Source: Prevotella sp. khp7 (GTDB lineage: Bacteria; Bacteroidota; Bacteroidia; Bacteroidales; Bacteroidaceae). Taken from it: a stretch of 64,000 nucleotides of DNA. Positions 41,870 to 51,241 of this stretch are shown here, piece by piece (within the stretch, counting starts at the first letter, position 1; every line of letters starts with the position of its first letter). The position numbers were made by a program, and so were the translations under genes. The stretch spans positions 186,001 through 250,000 of the forward strand of contig NZ_FOIV01000001.1 in the NCBI RefSeq assembly GCF_900109055.1. The letters run 5' to 3'. The notes under the pieces are model-generated. The model ran no database searches and had not been told where the DNA came from. It saw nothing but the letters and a program-made list of their open reading frames with translations.

Positions 41870-41901
41870 CAAAATTACAAAAAAACGTTGTATTGAACAA
41901 A
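41870..41901 (-). promoter_or_regulatory. Promoter of the dnaN operon
   Basis: Minus strand TTTG (41898-41901), 20-nt spacer, TAATTTTG (41870-41877). Leader of about 42 nt to the ATG at 41822. Confidence 0.87.
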
Positions 41902-41940
41902 ATTTTCGGCAGAAAATTGCGCTATTCAAACTATTTTTAG

Positions 41941-41948
41941 TAATTTCG
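41941..41948 (+). promoter_or_regulatory. Weak -7-like box before the DUF3127 gene
   Basis: TAATTTCG has one mismatch to TAnnTTTG, and an ATTG at 41916-41919 lies about 21 nt upstream. This is the best candidate for the plus-strand gene; the start codon follows 44 nt later. Confidence 0.4.
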
Positions 41949-41992
41949 CCACTTGAAAACGACAAATTCAACAAATAAAAACAAATTAAGTC

Positions 41993-42391
41993 ATGGAATT
42001 AACAGGTAAAATCATTGCTGTTATGGCAGCACAAAGTGGAGTTTCTGCACGTACGGGAAACAGCTGGATGTCTCAGGATTATGTGATTGAGGTTCCTGGT
42101 CAGTATCCCCGCAAGTGTCTTTTCCGCATCTTTGGCGAGGATAGAATCAAACAGTTCAATATTCAGCAGGGCGAGGATCTCACAGTTCAGTTTGATATTG
42201 ATGCCCACGAGTTTAATGGTCGTTGGTTTAACGATATTCGTGCTTATAATGTTATTCGTGGTCAGCAGCCCGTAGCTACACCAATGAGTGGTGCAGCAGC
42301 ACCATTTCCTCCAGCAGGCGGCGCTAATGCAGCTTTTCCTCCTGCACAGGAGCCTGTAGCAGAAGGTTCTGCTGACGATCTGCCATTCTAA
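41993..42391 (+). CDS. DUF3127 OB-fold protein with SSB-like acidic tip
   Basis: A 132-aa protein. Residues 1-90 follow the DUF3127 pattern (MELTGKIIAVMAAQSGVSAR, then WMSQDYVIEVPGQYPRKC, FDIDAHEFNGRWFNDIRAYNV), an OB-fold type related in shape to SSB. A flexible Ala/Pro linker leads to the C-terminus SADDLPF, very like the D-D-D-(I/L)-P-F tip by which SSB recruits repair proteins. It is not the main SSB. A role at single-stranded DNA is the natural reading. It is divergent from dnaN. Confidence 0.85.
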   Translation: MELTGKIIAVMAAQSGVSARTGNSWMSQDYVIEVPGQYPRKCLFRIFGEDRIKQFNIQQGEDLTVQFDIDAHEFNGRWFNDIRAYNVIRGQQPVATPMSGAAAPFPPAGGANAAFPPAQEPVAEGSADDLPF

Positions 42392-42424
42392 GCATAAGAT
42401 GATCATTATAGAAGTTTGCCCTCT

Positions 42425-42458
42425 GGATCAAGAAATCCGGGGGGCAAATATTATTTTA
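42425..42458 (+). terminator. Terminator hairpin after the DUF3127 gene
   Basis: TTTGCCCTCTGGAT / ATCCGGGGGGCAAA (two imperfect pairs) with a 6-nt loop, followed by TATTATTTTATA. Confidence 0.75.
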
Positions 42459-42568
42459 TAGGAGAGAACTCTTATTTATGTTATTTATCATAATACTGAT
42501 TCTAGTATAAAGTGGTAAAATATAGGATAATGCCGTATAAACCCTGACTTTGCCCGGAGTAAAGCCTG

Positions 42569-42627
42569 GGTTTCATTACGACAAACCTATAGTTATATTA
42601 CGACTAACTGCTAGTTTCATTACGAGA
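42569..42627 (-). repeat. Second array of three 22-bp repeats, core TCGTAATGAAAC
   Basis: Read on the minus strand: TCTCGTAATGAAACT (42613-42627), AGTCGTAATATAACT (42591-42605) and TGTCGTAATGAAACC (42569-42583), spaced exactly 22 bp. As at 14436-14494, the last unit changes from AAACTA to AAACCC. It ends 4 bp before the stop codon of the nitrilase gene, in the gap behind the DUF3127 terminator. Confidence 0.88.
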
Positions 42628-42631
42628 AACT

Positions 42632-43399
42632 TCATCTGATATCGCGATCGTCTAAAACCTGGAATTTCTGACGTTGATGGTTTAGTGCTTCTAGATTTAG
42701 CGAAAAAGAAACTGATGTTTGCTTGTCTGCCTGACAAGATGCGAGTGTTTTGCCTATGGGACTGATAATAGCACTCATACCTTTATAATGACAATATTTA
42801 TCATCGCCAACACGATTACATCCAATCAGATAAGCCTGATTCTCAATAGCCCTGGCTCTGGTTAGAATCTGCCATGCATTCTGGCGACTTTCCGGCCAAT
42901 TAGCCGCACAGATAATGGCATCATACTGAAGTGCGTCAGCATAACGGCTCCATACAGGGAAACGCAGGTCATAACAAGTCAGCAACAAGATGCGGAAACC
43001 GTTATACTCTACTATTGTATGATTATTTCCTGATTCGTAGTAACGGTCTTCATGTCCGTATCTGAACAAATGGTGTTTATCATAATATGATTCGATACCA
43101 TTTCTCCCGTCTATAAAATAATGACGATTAAGATACTTGTGATCCTCAGTTATAATGGCAAGCGTACCAGATATTGCACATTGACGTTCTTTAGCTGTAT
43201 CGCGCATCCATTTAAGGGCAACATTTGTAGTCTCCGACTCAGCAAGTCCATGAGGTTCTGTGGCAAAGCCCGTGCTCCACATTTCTGGCAACACATACAG
43301 ATCACTATCAGGCTCCTGAGCCATCAGACTCTCTGCTCTGGAGATATTCTCAAGGGGACTTCCCCACTCTATGTCTAACTGTAGAATTGTAACCTTCAT
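42632..43399 (-). CDS. Nitrilase-superfamily amidase (omega-amidase type)
   Basis: A 255-aa carbon-nitrogen hydrolase. The catalytic triad is visible: Glu in LYVLPEMWSTGF, Lys in YYDKHHLFRYG and Cys in ILLLTCYDLRFPVW. The order and length fit YafV/Nit2-like omega-amidases, which hydrolyse 2-oxoglutaramate or similar repair substrates. The ATG at 43399 overlaps the TGA of trmN6 (ATGA), so the longer frame starting at 43435 is rejected. It is co-transcribed with trmN6. Confidence 0.9.
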   Translation of the reverse strand: MKVTILQLDIEWGSPLENISRAESLMAQEPDSDLYVLPEMWSTGFATEPHGLAESETTNVALKWMRDTAKERQCAISGTLAIITEDHKYLNRHYFIDGRNGIESYYDKHHLFRYGHEDRYYESGNNHTIVEYNGFRILLLTCYDLRFPVWSRYADALQYDAIICAANWPESRQNAWQILTRARAIENQAYLIGCNRVGDDKYCHYKGMSAIISPIGKTLASCQADKQTSVSFSLNLEALNHQRQKFQVLDDRDIR

Positions 43400-44136
43400 C
43401 TGATATAAAAATCTCTTGTAAGTTCTTGATACCAATCGCTCCTGACGTTGGGCGAAATCTCTATAATTCCTTCGTTCTTAACTAATTCATTTACAGAATG
43501 CTTACTGAATTCCATCAAGCATCGCTTAGGCGCTTTTCTGGGTGTCGTTTTTATCATGCAAATACGACTTGGAAAGAACCCCGCCAAATGGGCTTCTGCC
43601 TCCAATTGGGCACAACAGTCTACAGGAATTACAACAGAGAAAATGCCATGAGGCGCAAGCAGTCCGAAGGCCGTATGCATCAGCTGACGATAAGTGAGCG
43701 TCGAATTATGGCGTGCCATTGTTCGCTGATTGTCTGGACAAGTAAGCGAATCGACGAAATAAGGCGGGTTTGAGACAATCGCATCAAAGAGAGAACCCTC
43801 TGACGAAAGGAAATCACGAGCATCAGCCATGATCACTTTGACGTGCTGAGAAAAAGGCGATGCCAGCACATTCTCCTGAGCCTGAGACACAGCTTCTGCA
43901 TCGATGTCGATCGCTGTGATTTGTGCTTTTGGAAAACGTTGGGCCATCATCAGGGCTATCAGTCCTGTGCCCGTTCCGATATCCAGGATAAAAGGGCTGT
44001 CTAAAGGAGTGCCGTCGGATGATTCTGAAGGAACCTGAGCCCAAGCCCCAAGCAGCGTTCCATCAGTGCCTACTTTCATCGCTGTACGCTCCTGATGTAT
44101 AGTAAATTGTTTAAATTCAAAGTAACTATTTGACAT
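43396..44136 (-). CDS. trmN6: tRNA1(Val) A37 N6-methyltransferase (TrmN6/YfiC)
   Basis: A 246-aa class I SAM-dependent methyltransferase. Motif I is ILDIGTGTGLIALMMAQRF, motif II is ITAIDIDAEAV, and the N6-adenine catalytic motif is AIVSNPPYFVDSL. Length and the N-terminal FKQFTIHQERTAMKVGTDG, with LLGAW after it, are those of the YfiC/TrmN6 family, which modifies A37 next to the valine anticodon. The -7 box TATCTTTG ends 8 nt before its ATG, so the mRNA is nearly leaderless. Confidence 0.92.
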   Translation of the reverse strand: MSNSYFEFKQFTIHQERTAMKVGTDGTLLGAWAQVPSESSDGTPLDSPFILDIGTGTGLIALMMAQRFPKAQITAIDIDAEAVSQAQENVLASPFSQHVKVIMADARDFLSSEGSLFDAIVSNPPYFVDSLTCPDNQRTMARHNSTLTYRQLMHTAFGLLAPHGIFSVVIPVDCCAQLEAEAHLAGFFPSRICMIKTTPRKAPKRCLMEFSKHSVNELVKNEGIIEISPNVRSDWYQELTRDFYIR

Positions 44137-44144
44137 TTCGGCTG

Positions 44145-44152
44145 CAAAGATA
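44145..44152 (-). promoter_or_regulatory. -7 box of trmN6
   Basis: Minus-strand TATCTTTG, with no good TTTG at 19-21 nt. It is 8 nt from the ATG at 44136 and divergent from the lon promoter box. Confidence 0.6.
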
Positions 44153-44205
44153 GCAATAATTGTTAATTATTGGCTGTATCGTGCCTGTTTCTTAATTATT
44201 ATTAG

Positions 44206-44213
44206 TAACTTTG
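44206..44213 (+). promoter_or_regulatory. -7 box of lon
   Basis: Plus-strand TAACTTTG 49 nt before the lon ATG. No TTTG at the usual distance, so the -33 part is weak or regulated by an activator. Confidence 0.6.
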
Positions 44214-44262
44214 CAGCCAATTTTTAAGTATAGTTTGAATTTTATAGTGTATTAGTTATAAT

Positions 44263-46722
44263 ATGAGTAGTCAAAACAAGAATGCAGCCTTTCAGATGAT
44301 AGCTGATATCGACGGTGATTTCAGCGCACTGTTAGGCAATCAGACCCCAGAGAATGCACCAATACTGCCTGTGCGCAACCTCGTGCTCTTCCCTGGTGTT
44401 GTAACCCCTATTCTCATTGGCCGTGAATCAAGTAAGGCCCTTGTTAAGAAAGCAGAGAAGAAAGGGACGGTCATCTGCGTTATTCCCCAGCGTGACCCCG
44501 ATGTAGAAGTTCCCATGAAGGACGATCTTTATGAATATGGCGTGTATGCTAAAGTCATGAAGCTGCTGACGCTTCCGAATGGAAATATTACCACGATTGT
44601 CCAAGGTCTTGGCCGTGCCCGCTTGTGCGATATCATTAGCACCCAGCCTTATCTCGAAGGTGTGGTAGAGCCTGTAGAAGAGATTGAACCCGAGAAACGT
44701 GACCGTGAGTTCAAGACGGCCATGGATGACCTGCGTGACCTGGTAGACCAGTTTATCAATATCAGCGAGGATATTCCTGACGAGGCAACGTTCGCCATCA
44801 AGAATATCTCGAACGATATCATGGCACTTAACTTCGTATGTTCAAACATGCCTTTCTCGCTGAAAGAGAAGATGTTGCTTCTGACAACCGACACTGTCAA
44901 AGAGCGATTGTTTGGCGTGATGAAGATTCTGAATCGCGAGATTAACCTGCAGAATCTGAAAGCCGACATCCGCAATAAGACGCGTGAGGATATCGACGAG
45001 CAGCAGCGTAACTACTTCCTGCAGCAGCAGATTAAGAACATGCAGGCAGAGATGGGCAATGGCGAGACGATAGAGAAACAGGAACTTCTCCGAAAAGCCG
45101 AGACAAAGAAATGGCCTTACGAGATTGATAAGATCTTCCGTAAAGAAGCTGATAAACTGGACAACCTGAATCCACAGAGTCCGGAATACAATGTACAGCT
45201 TACTTATCTTCAGACACTGGTTGCTCTTCCTTGGAATGAATATACAACAGACGATCTCGACCTGAAGCGTGCACAGAAGATTCTCGACCACGACCACTAT
45301 GGCATGGAGAAAGTCAAGGAGCGTATACTCGAGCACATGGCTGTGTTAGCTCTGCGTGGCGACCAGAAGAGTCCTATCATTTGTCTCTATGGCCCTCCAG
45401 GAGTTGGTAAGACCTCTCTGGGCAAGTCTATTGCGGCAGCTATGAAGCGCAAGTACGTTCGTATGTCGTTAGGCGGCCTGCACGACGAGGCAGAGATCCG
45501 TGGTCACCGTCGTACGTATATAGGCGCTATGCCGGGTCGTATTATCAAGTCTATCCAAAAGGCTGGTTCGTCTAATCCTGTGTTTATCCTTGACGAAATC
45601 GACAAGGTGACACAGATGACTCATAATGGCGATCCCGCATCGGCTCTGCTTGAGGTGCTTGACCCTGAGCAGAATAATGCCTTCCATGATAACTATCTCG
45701 ATGTGGATTTCGACCTCTCACAGGTATTGTTCATCGCTACGGCTAACAACCTGAGTACCATTCCACGTCCCCTACTCGACCGTATGGAGATTATCGAGGT
45801 AAGTGGTTATATCACAGAAGAAAAGATTGAGATTGCGAAGCGTCACCTGATACCTCGTGAACTTGAGAATACCGGTCTGAACGTCAAGGAGCTGAAACCG
45901 ACATTCAACAAGGCTGCCATCGAGATGATTATTGAACGTTATACCCGTGAGAGCGGTGTACGTCAGTTGGAGAAACAGGTGAACAAAGCCCTCAGAAAGA
46001 TTGCTTTCAAGCGCCAGATTGAAGAAAGCACCAACTATAAGAAGATTACCCCTGCGGAGATTGAGGATCTGTTGGGCAAACCGCCATTCTATCGCGACAT
46101 CTACCAGGGCAACGACTATGCTGGTGTCGTCACAGGTCTGGCTTGGACTAGTGTCGGTGGAGAGATTCTCTTTATCGAGACATCACTTTCAAAGGGAAAG
46201 GGCTCTAAGCTTACGCTGACAGGTAACCTGGGTGATGTGATGAAGGAGTCGGCCATTCTGGCTCTTGAGTATGTGAAGGCACATGCTTCAACCCTTGACA
46301 TCGACTACCGAATCTTCGACAACTGGAACATCCATATCCATGTGCCCGAGGGTGCGACACCTAAGGATGGTCCTAGTGCCGGTATTACCATTGCCACCAG
46401 TATCGCCTCTGCCCTCACCCAGCGTAAGGTACGCAAGAATACGGCGATGACGGGCGAGATTACGCTTCGAGGAAAAGTTCTGCCCGTTGGTGGTATCAAG
46501 GAGAAGATTCTGGCTGCCAAGCGTGCAGGTATTACCGATATCGTGATGTGTCGTGAAAACGAGAAGGATATCCTTGAGATTCCCGATATGTATCTGAAAG
46601 GTGTGACCTTCCACTACGTTGAGAACGTACAGGATGTATGGGATTTTGCTCTTACAAAAGAAGTTGTTAAGAATCCGCTCGACTTCACCATTCCAGAAGA
46701 AAAAGAAAAGGATCAGAAATGA
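44263..46722 (+). CDS. lon: ATP-dependent protease Lon
   Basis: An 819-aa LonA. The N-terminal substrate domain begins [20 protein letters not shown]. The AAA+ module has Walker [16 protein letters not shown] and Walker [11 protein letters not shown]. The C-terminal Ser-Lys protease has the nucleophile in [14 protein letters not shown] and the lysine in [16 protein letters not shown]. It degrades damaged and regulatory proteins in the cytoplasm. It heads a tightly coupled run: its TGA overlaps the tgt ATG (ATGA). Confidence 0.98.
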   Translation: MSSQNKNAAFQMIADIDGDFSALLGNQTPENAPILPVRNLVLFPGVVTPILIGRESSKALVKKAEKKGTVICVIPQRDPDVEVPMKDDLYEYGVYAKVMKLLTLPNGNITTIVQGLGRARLCDIISTQPYLEGVVEPVEEIEPEKRDREFKTAMDDLRDLVDQFINISEDIPDEATFAIKNISNDIMALNFVCSNMPFSLKEKMLLLTTDTVKERLFGVMKILNREINLQNLKADIRNKTREDIDEQQRNYFLQQQIKNMQAEMGNGETIEKQELLRKAETKKWPYEIDKIFRKEADKLDNLNPQSPEYNVQLTYLQTLVALPWNEYTTDDLDLKRAQKILDHDHYGMEKVKERILEHMAVLALRGDQKSPIICLYGPPGVGKTSLGKSIAAAMKRKYVRMSLGGLHDEAEIRGHRRTYIGAMPGRIIKSIQKAGSSNPVFILDEIDKVTQMTHNGDPASALLEVLDPEQNNAFHDNYLDVDFDLSQVLFIATANNLSTIPRPLLDRMEIIEVSGYITEEKIEIAKRHLIPRELENTGLNVKELKPTFNKAAIEMIIERYTRESGVRQLEKQVNKALRKIAFKRQIEESTNYKKITPAEIEDLLGKPPFYRDIYQGNDYAGVVTGLAWTSVGGEILFIETSLSKGKGSKLTLTGNLGDVMKESAILALEYVKAHASTLDIDYRIFDNWNIHIHVPEGATPKDGPSAGITIATSIASALTQRKVRKNTAMTGEITLRGKVLPVGGIKEKILAAKRAGITDIVMCRENEKDILEIPDMYLKGVTFHYVENVQDVWDFALTKEVVKNPLDFTIPEEKEKDQK

Positions 46723-47861
46723 CGTTTGAAGTACAACATACAGACCAGGCCAGCGATGCCCGTGCAGGACTGATTACCACCGATCACGGACAGATTCAGA
46801 CCCCTATCTTCATGCCTGTAGGAACGGTGGGCAGTGTGAAAGGCGTGCATTTTGCAGAACTGCGTGAACAAGTGAAGGCCCAGATTATTCTGGGTAACAC
46901 TTATCATCTCTACCTGCGACCAGGCCTGGATATTCTTCGCAAGGCTGGCGGTCTGCATAAGTTCAACACATGGGACCGGCCAATACTGACAGACTCGGGT
47001 GGTTTCCAGGTTTTCTCTCTGACAGGTATTCGTAAGCTTCGTGAGGAAGGTTGCGAGTTCCGTAGTCATATCGATGGCTCGAAGCATATTTTCACGCCCG
47101 AGAATGTGATGGACACCGAGCGTGTGATTGGTGCCGACATTATGATGGCGTTCGACGAATGCCCCCCGGGCCAGAGCGACTATAAGTATGCCGAGAACAG
47201 TCTGCGCCTTACCCAGCGATGGCTGGAGCGATGTGTGAAGCGATTCAATGAGACAGAACCGTTGTATGGCTACAAACAGACTCTGTTCCCCATTGTGCAA
47301 GGCTGTACCTATAAAGATCTCCGCAGAGATGCTGCAAAACATGTGGTCGATGTGCTGGGGCAACTCAATGATGGCGGTGGCGCATCTATTGGCGGACTGG
47401 CCGTTGGCGAGCCCACAGAGGTGATGTATGAGATGATTGAGGTCGTGAACGAGATTCTGCCAAAGGACCGTCCCCGATACCTGATGGGTGTCGGTACGCC
47501 TCAGAACATTCTTGAAGCCATCGAGCGCGGCGTTGACATGTTCGACTGTGTAATGCCTACCCGTAATGGTCGCAACGCTATGCTCTTTACTTATGAGGGA
47601 ACAATGAACATGCGCAACAAGAAGTGGGAAGACGACTTTTCACCTATCGATCCTGACGGCTGTGATATCGACCGCATCCACTCGAAGGCCTATCTGCATC
47701 ATCTCTTCAAGGCTCAGGAACTGCTGGCCATGCAGATTGCCTCTATTCATAATCTGGCTTTCTATCTGCGACTTGTCACCGATGCCCGACAGCATATCGT
47801 TGCAGGTGACTTCGTGCAATGGAAACGTTCAGTCATTGATCAATTAGGACGTAGAAGATGA
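46719..47861 (+). CDS. tgt: tRNA-guanine(34) transglycosylase
   Basis: A 380-aa Tgt that exchanges G34 for preQ1 in GUN anticodons. The active site shows in RPILTDSGGFQVFSLTG, ADIMMAFDECPP, GGLAVGEP and the nucleophile region MFDCVMPTRNGRNAM. The usual zinc site CxCxxC is mostly absent: the segment reads DPDGCDIDRIHSKAYLHHLF, with one Cys left, though the later IHNL His is kept. I recall this as usual in Bacteroidetes Tgt. It overlaps both neighbours by 4 nt. Confidence 0.95.
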   Translation: MTFEVQHTDQASDARAGLITTDHGQIQTPIFMPVGTVGSVKGVHFAELREQVKAQIILGNTYHLYLRPGLDILRKAGGLHKFNTWDRPILTDSGGFQVFSLTGIRKLREEGCEFRSHIDGSKHIFTPENVMDTERVIGADIMMAFDECPPGQSDYKYAENSLRLTQRWLERCVKRFNETEPLYGYKQTLFPIVQGCTYKDLRRDAAKHVVDVLGQLNDGGGASIGGLAVGEPTEVMYEMIEVVNEILPKDRPRYLMGVGTPQNILEAIERGVDMFDCVMPTRNGRNAMLFTYEGTMNMRNKKWEDDFSPIDPDGCDIDRIHSKAYLHHLFKAQELLAMQIASIHNLAFYLRLVTDARQHIVAGDFVQWKRSVIDQLGRRR

Positions 47862-49078
47862 AAGAAAAACTGAAGAACATAGCAGAACGGTTGAAGACCT
47901 GCGGTAGAAAACTAGAAGCCCTTTGGAGCAAAGTACGCGGTCCAATCGGTAAGTTGGTATCTCCTCTGCGCTACCTTAATCCCAAGCGCTATCTCAAGCG
48001 TCTTGACCGTTATATCATTGGCAAGTTCATAGGTACCTACATCTATTCTATCATCTTGATCATCTCGATTTCCATTGTCTTCGATGTCAATGAGAATCTG
48101 GCAAAGTTTTCTACTTATGGTGCCCCGCTGAAAGCCATCGTATTTGACTACTATGCCAACTTTGTTCCTTATTTCGCTAATCTGTTCTCACCGCTGTTTG
48201 TCTTCATTGCCGTCATCTTCTTCACCTCTAAGTTGGCTGGCAACTCTGAGGTCATCGCCATGCTTGCGGCTGGTGTCAGCTTTAAACGGTTGTTACGCCC
48301 ATATATGGTTTCGGCGGCTTTGATAGCTTTAGTGAACTTCTACCTTGGCTCTTACGTTATTCCTCATGGCAACGTGGTGCGTCAGGATTTTGAGGTGAAA
48401 TATAAGAATAAGAGCAAGAACCTGTCAGCGACCAACGTTCAGCTGATGGTCGCTCCTGGAACAATAGCCTACCTGCAGCAATACGACGACCGCGTGAAGA
48501 CCGGTTATGGCTTTTCGCTCGATAAGTTCGAGAACAAGAAGCTCGTCAGCCACATGACGGCATCCGTCATCCGTTACGATTCTATCAGTGACACACGCTA
48601 TCACTGGAAAGCTCAGAACTATAAGATACGTACGTTGAAAGGGTTGCGTGAAGAGATCCAGTCGGGCGAAGTCATCGATACACTCATACAGATGGAACCG
48701 ATGGATCTGGTTTACTCTAAAGGACAGCAAGAGACGCTTACCTCTCCCGAATTGTTACGATATATCTCCAAACAAGAGGAAAGAGGCTCTGGCAACGTGG
48801 TACCCTATGAAGTGGAGTATCACAAGCGAATAGCCACTTCGTTCGCCTCGTTCATCCTGACTATCATCGGCGTTAGTCTTTCCAGCCGTAAACGAAAGGG
48901 CGGCATGGGACTCTATCTGGGTATCGGTCTGGCTTTGTCGTTCTCCTACATCCTGTTGCAGACGGTGAGTGCCACCTTTGCCATCAATGCCGATACACCT
49001 GCGTTGCTGGCCGCCTGGATTCCAAATATCCTTTATGCGGTTATTGCATACTTCTGTTATCGTCAGGCACCCAACTAG
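47858..49078 (+). CDS. LptF/LptG-family LPS export permease
   Basis: A 406-aa YjgP/YjgQ permease. Three helices lie in the N-terminal part (FIGTYIYSIILIISISIVF, YFANLFSPLFVFIAVIFFTS, MVSAALIALVNFYLGSYVI), followed by a periplasmic jellyroll of about 180 residues and three C-terminal helices (FASFILTIIGVSLSSRK, LYLGIGLALSFSYILLQTV, PNILYAVIAYFCY). The first about 45 residues form an extra basic cytoplasmic helix. It would pair with LptB and a second permease to pass LPS to LptC (8239). F and G cannot be told apart here. It is coupled to tgt by an ATGA overlap. Confidence 0.9.
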   Translation: MKEKLKNIAERLKTCGRKLEALWSKVRGPIGKLVSPLRYLNPKRYLKRLDRYIIGKFIGTYIYSIILIISISIVFDVNENLAKFSTYGAPLKAIVFDYYANFVPYFANLFSPLFVFIAVIFFTSKLAGNSEVIAMLAAGVSFKRLLRPYMVSAALIALVNFYLGSYVIPHGNVVRQDFEVKYKNKSKNLSATNVQLMVAPGTIAYLQQYDDRVKTGYGFSLDKFENKKLVSHMTASVIRYDSISDTRYHWKAQNYKIRTLKGLREEIQSGEVIDTLIQMEPMDLVYSKGQQETLTSPELLRYISKQEERGSGNVVPYEVEYHKRIATSFASFILTIIGVSLSSRKRKGGMGLYLGIGLALSFSYILLQTVSATFAINADTPALLAAWIPNILYAVIAYFCYRQAPN

Positions 49079-49094
49079 AAATAAAAAAGAAATA

Positions 49095-50408
49095 ATGAAA
49101 TTTGAAGAAACATATCTCAACGATAATATTCTCGATGCGCTCTATGACATGCGTTTCGAGGAGATGACCCCTATTCAGGAGCGTTGCATTCCTCAGATTC
49201 TCGATGGTCGCGATGTACTTGGCGTGGCGCAGACAGGAACAGGAAAGACCGCAGCCTATCTGTTGCCCATACTTTCACAGCTCGACGATGATGAATTCCC
49301 AAAAGATGCCATTAACTGCATTATCATGTCGCCTACACGCGAGTTGGCCCAGCAGATTGATCAGGCCATGCAGGGCTTTGGCTATTATCTCGACGACGTA
49401 TCGTCGGTGGCTGTCTATGGAGGTAACGATGGCGGTCGCTACGAACAAGAGCTGCGTGGCATGCGCCTTGGTGCCGATGTGCTCATTGCCACACCAGGCC
49501 GACTGCTCAGCCATCTGAAGGTTGGTAATCTTGACCTCTCACACTGTTCGTTCTTTGTGCTCGACGAAGCCGATCGCATGCTTGATATGGGTTTCATCGA
49601 CGACATTATGAAGATCGTGAAAGAGTTGCCTGACAGTTGTCAGCGCATCATGTTCTCAGCCACCATGCCACCCAAGATCCGTGAATTGGCAGTCAATCTG
49701 CTTCACGATCCTGTGGAAGTGAAGATTGCAGTCAGCAAGCCCGCAGAGAAGATTCAGCAGAGTGCCTACGTATGTTACGACCCGCAGAAACTGAAGATCA
49801 TCAATCATATCTTCAAACAGGGCGACCTGAAGCGTGTCATCATCTTCTCTGGCAAGAAAGAACGTGTTAAGGACATTACACGCAGTCTGAAAAAGATGCA
49901 TATCAACTGCGACCAGATGCACAGCGATCTCACCCAGCAGGAACGCGACGAAGTAATGTTCCGTTTCAAGGCAGGTATGACCGATGTACTTGTAGCCACC
50001 GACATTGTAGCTCGTGGTATAGATATTGACGATATCCGCACTGTCATCAACTACGATGTACCTCACGATGCAGAAGATTATGTGCACCGTATTGGTCGTA
50101 CGGCTCGTGCTGATCGCGACGGCGTAGCCATCACGTTCGTTAACGAGGCCGACATGCTGCGTTTCCAGCAGATAGAGCATTTCCTTGGTAAGGAGGTCGA
50201 GAAAACCCCTCTTCCAGAAGGTATTGGCGAAGGTCCTGAATATGTAAAGCGTGAGAAGAAACGTTCCAACACCCGCCGCCATGGGCGCTGGCATTCACGT
50301 GGCAACGGTAAGAACTCGCAGGCTAAGAGTAAGAACTCACAAGCTAAGAGCAAAACCCCGCAAAGTAAGAGCAAAACTTCACAAGCTAAAAATACGAAGA
50401 AACAATGA
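49095..50408 (+). CDS. DEAD-box RNA helicase (RhlE-like)
   Basis: A 437-aa helicase. Q motif MRFEEMTPIQERCIP, motif I AQTGTGKTAAY, Ia PTRELAQQ, II VLDEADRMLD, III FSATMP, V ATDIVARGIDID and VI HRIGRTARADRDG are all present. The C-terminal tail is basic and contains four 7-residue KNSQAKS-type repeats coded by 21-bp DNA repeats (50310-50393), likely an RNA-binding extension. The ATG at 49095 is chosen because the Q-motif region starts right after it. Its stop overlaps the ispE start (ATGA). Confidence 0.93.
   Translation: MKFEETYLNDNILDALYDMRFEEMTPIQERCIPQILDGRDVLGVAQTGTGKTAAYLLPILSQLDDDEFPKDAINCIIMSPTRELAQQIDQAMQGFGYYLDDVSSVAVYGGNDGGRYEQELRGMRLGADVLIATPGRLLSHLKVGNLDLSHCSFFVLDEADRMLDMGFIDDIMKIVKELPDSCQRIMFSATMPPKIRELAVNLLHDPVEVKIAVSKPAEKIQQSAYVCYDPQKLKIINHIFKQGDLKRVIIFSGKKERVKDITRSLKKMHINCDQMHSDLTQQERDEVMFRFKAGMTDVLVATDIVARGIDIDDIRTVINYDVPHDAEDYVHRIGRTARADRDGVAITFVNEADMLRFQQIEHFLGKEVEKTPLPEGIGEGPEYVKREKKRSNTRRHGRWHSRGNGKNSQAKSKNSQAKSKTPQSKSKTSQAKNTKKQ
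50310..50393 (+). repeat. Four 21-bp tandem repeats in the helicase tail
   Basis: Units such as AAGAACTCACAAGCTAAGAG repeat four times with rising divergence and code the basic heptads KNSQAKS/KTPQSKS/KTSQAKN. Confidence 0.85.
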
Positions 50409-51241
50409 TTACAAAACCTATCTGTAAGATTAATCTCGGACTCAACGTCGTTGAGCGTCGTCCCGATGGTTATCACAATCTGCAGACCGTATTCTACCCC
50501 GTACCTATCATGGATGCTCTCGAGGTATATACGATGGACGAAGCGTTTCCTTCTCCCGTCGACTGTGACTTAAAAGTGACTAATATCCATATCGACGGTG
50601 ATGAACAGAAGAATCTTGTGGTACGTGCATATAATCTGCTGAAACAGGACTTCCCTTCCCTGCCCCGTATTCATACCCACCTTTTCAAGGGTATTCCTAC
50701 ACAAGCTGGTATGGGTGGTGGTTCCAGCGACTGTGGTTTTATGATTACCTTACTTAATAAGATGTTTTGTCTTGGACTCTCTGAACAGCAGATGATTGAC
50801 TATGCCGCACGTCTGGGAGCCGACTGCGCCTTCTTTATTATCAATCGTCCTTGCTATGCTGAAGGTATCGGTGAGAAGATGCAGGACATTAATCTCTCAT
50901 TGGCAGGTTGGTATCTGGCTGTGGTACGTCCTGCGATACCCGTACCGACCAAGGAAGCTTTCTCGCTCATTAAACCACACTTTCCTGCAGAGAATTGTCG
51001 CGACATCGTGATGCAACCTGTTGAAACATGGCGTGGACGATTGACAAACGACTTCGAACAGAGCGTATTCGCCCTTCATCCTGAGATTGGTGCTATCAAG
51101 GATCGACTCTATGACATGGGAGCCACCTACGCCTCTATGTCTGGCTCCGGCTCCTCACTCTTCGGCTTGTTCCGCGAACCTGTCAGTCTTGATACATTCA
51201 ACGACCCAGATACATTTAAAACAATAATCCCGCTCAAGTGA
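50405..51241 (+). CDS. ispE: 4-diphosphocytidyl-2-C-methyl-D-erythritol kinase
   Basis: A 278-aa GHMP kinase of the MEP isoprenoid pathway, phosphorylating CDP-ME. The first motif is KINLGLNVVERRPDGYHNL, the ATP-binding loop is IPTQAGMGGGSSDCGFMI, and the C-terminal motif is YASMSGSGSSLFGLF. Length is typical. It is the last gene of the lon-tgt-LptF/G-helicase run. Its TGA lies within the terminator stem at 51225-51250. Confidence 0.96.
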   Translation: MITKPICKINLGLNVVERRPDGYHNLQTVFYPVPIMDALEVYTMDEAFPSPVDCDLKVTNIHIDGDEQKNLVVRAYNLLKQDFPSLPRIHTHLFKGIPTQAGMGGGSSDCGFMITLLNKMFCLGLSEQQMIDYAARLGADCAFFIINRPCYAEGIGEKMQDINLSLAGWYLAVVRPAIPVPTKEAFSLIKPHFPAENCRDIVMQPVETWRGRLTNDFEQSVFALHPEIGAIKDRLYDMGATYASMSGSGSSLFGLFREPVSLDTFNDPDTFKTIIPLK

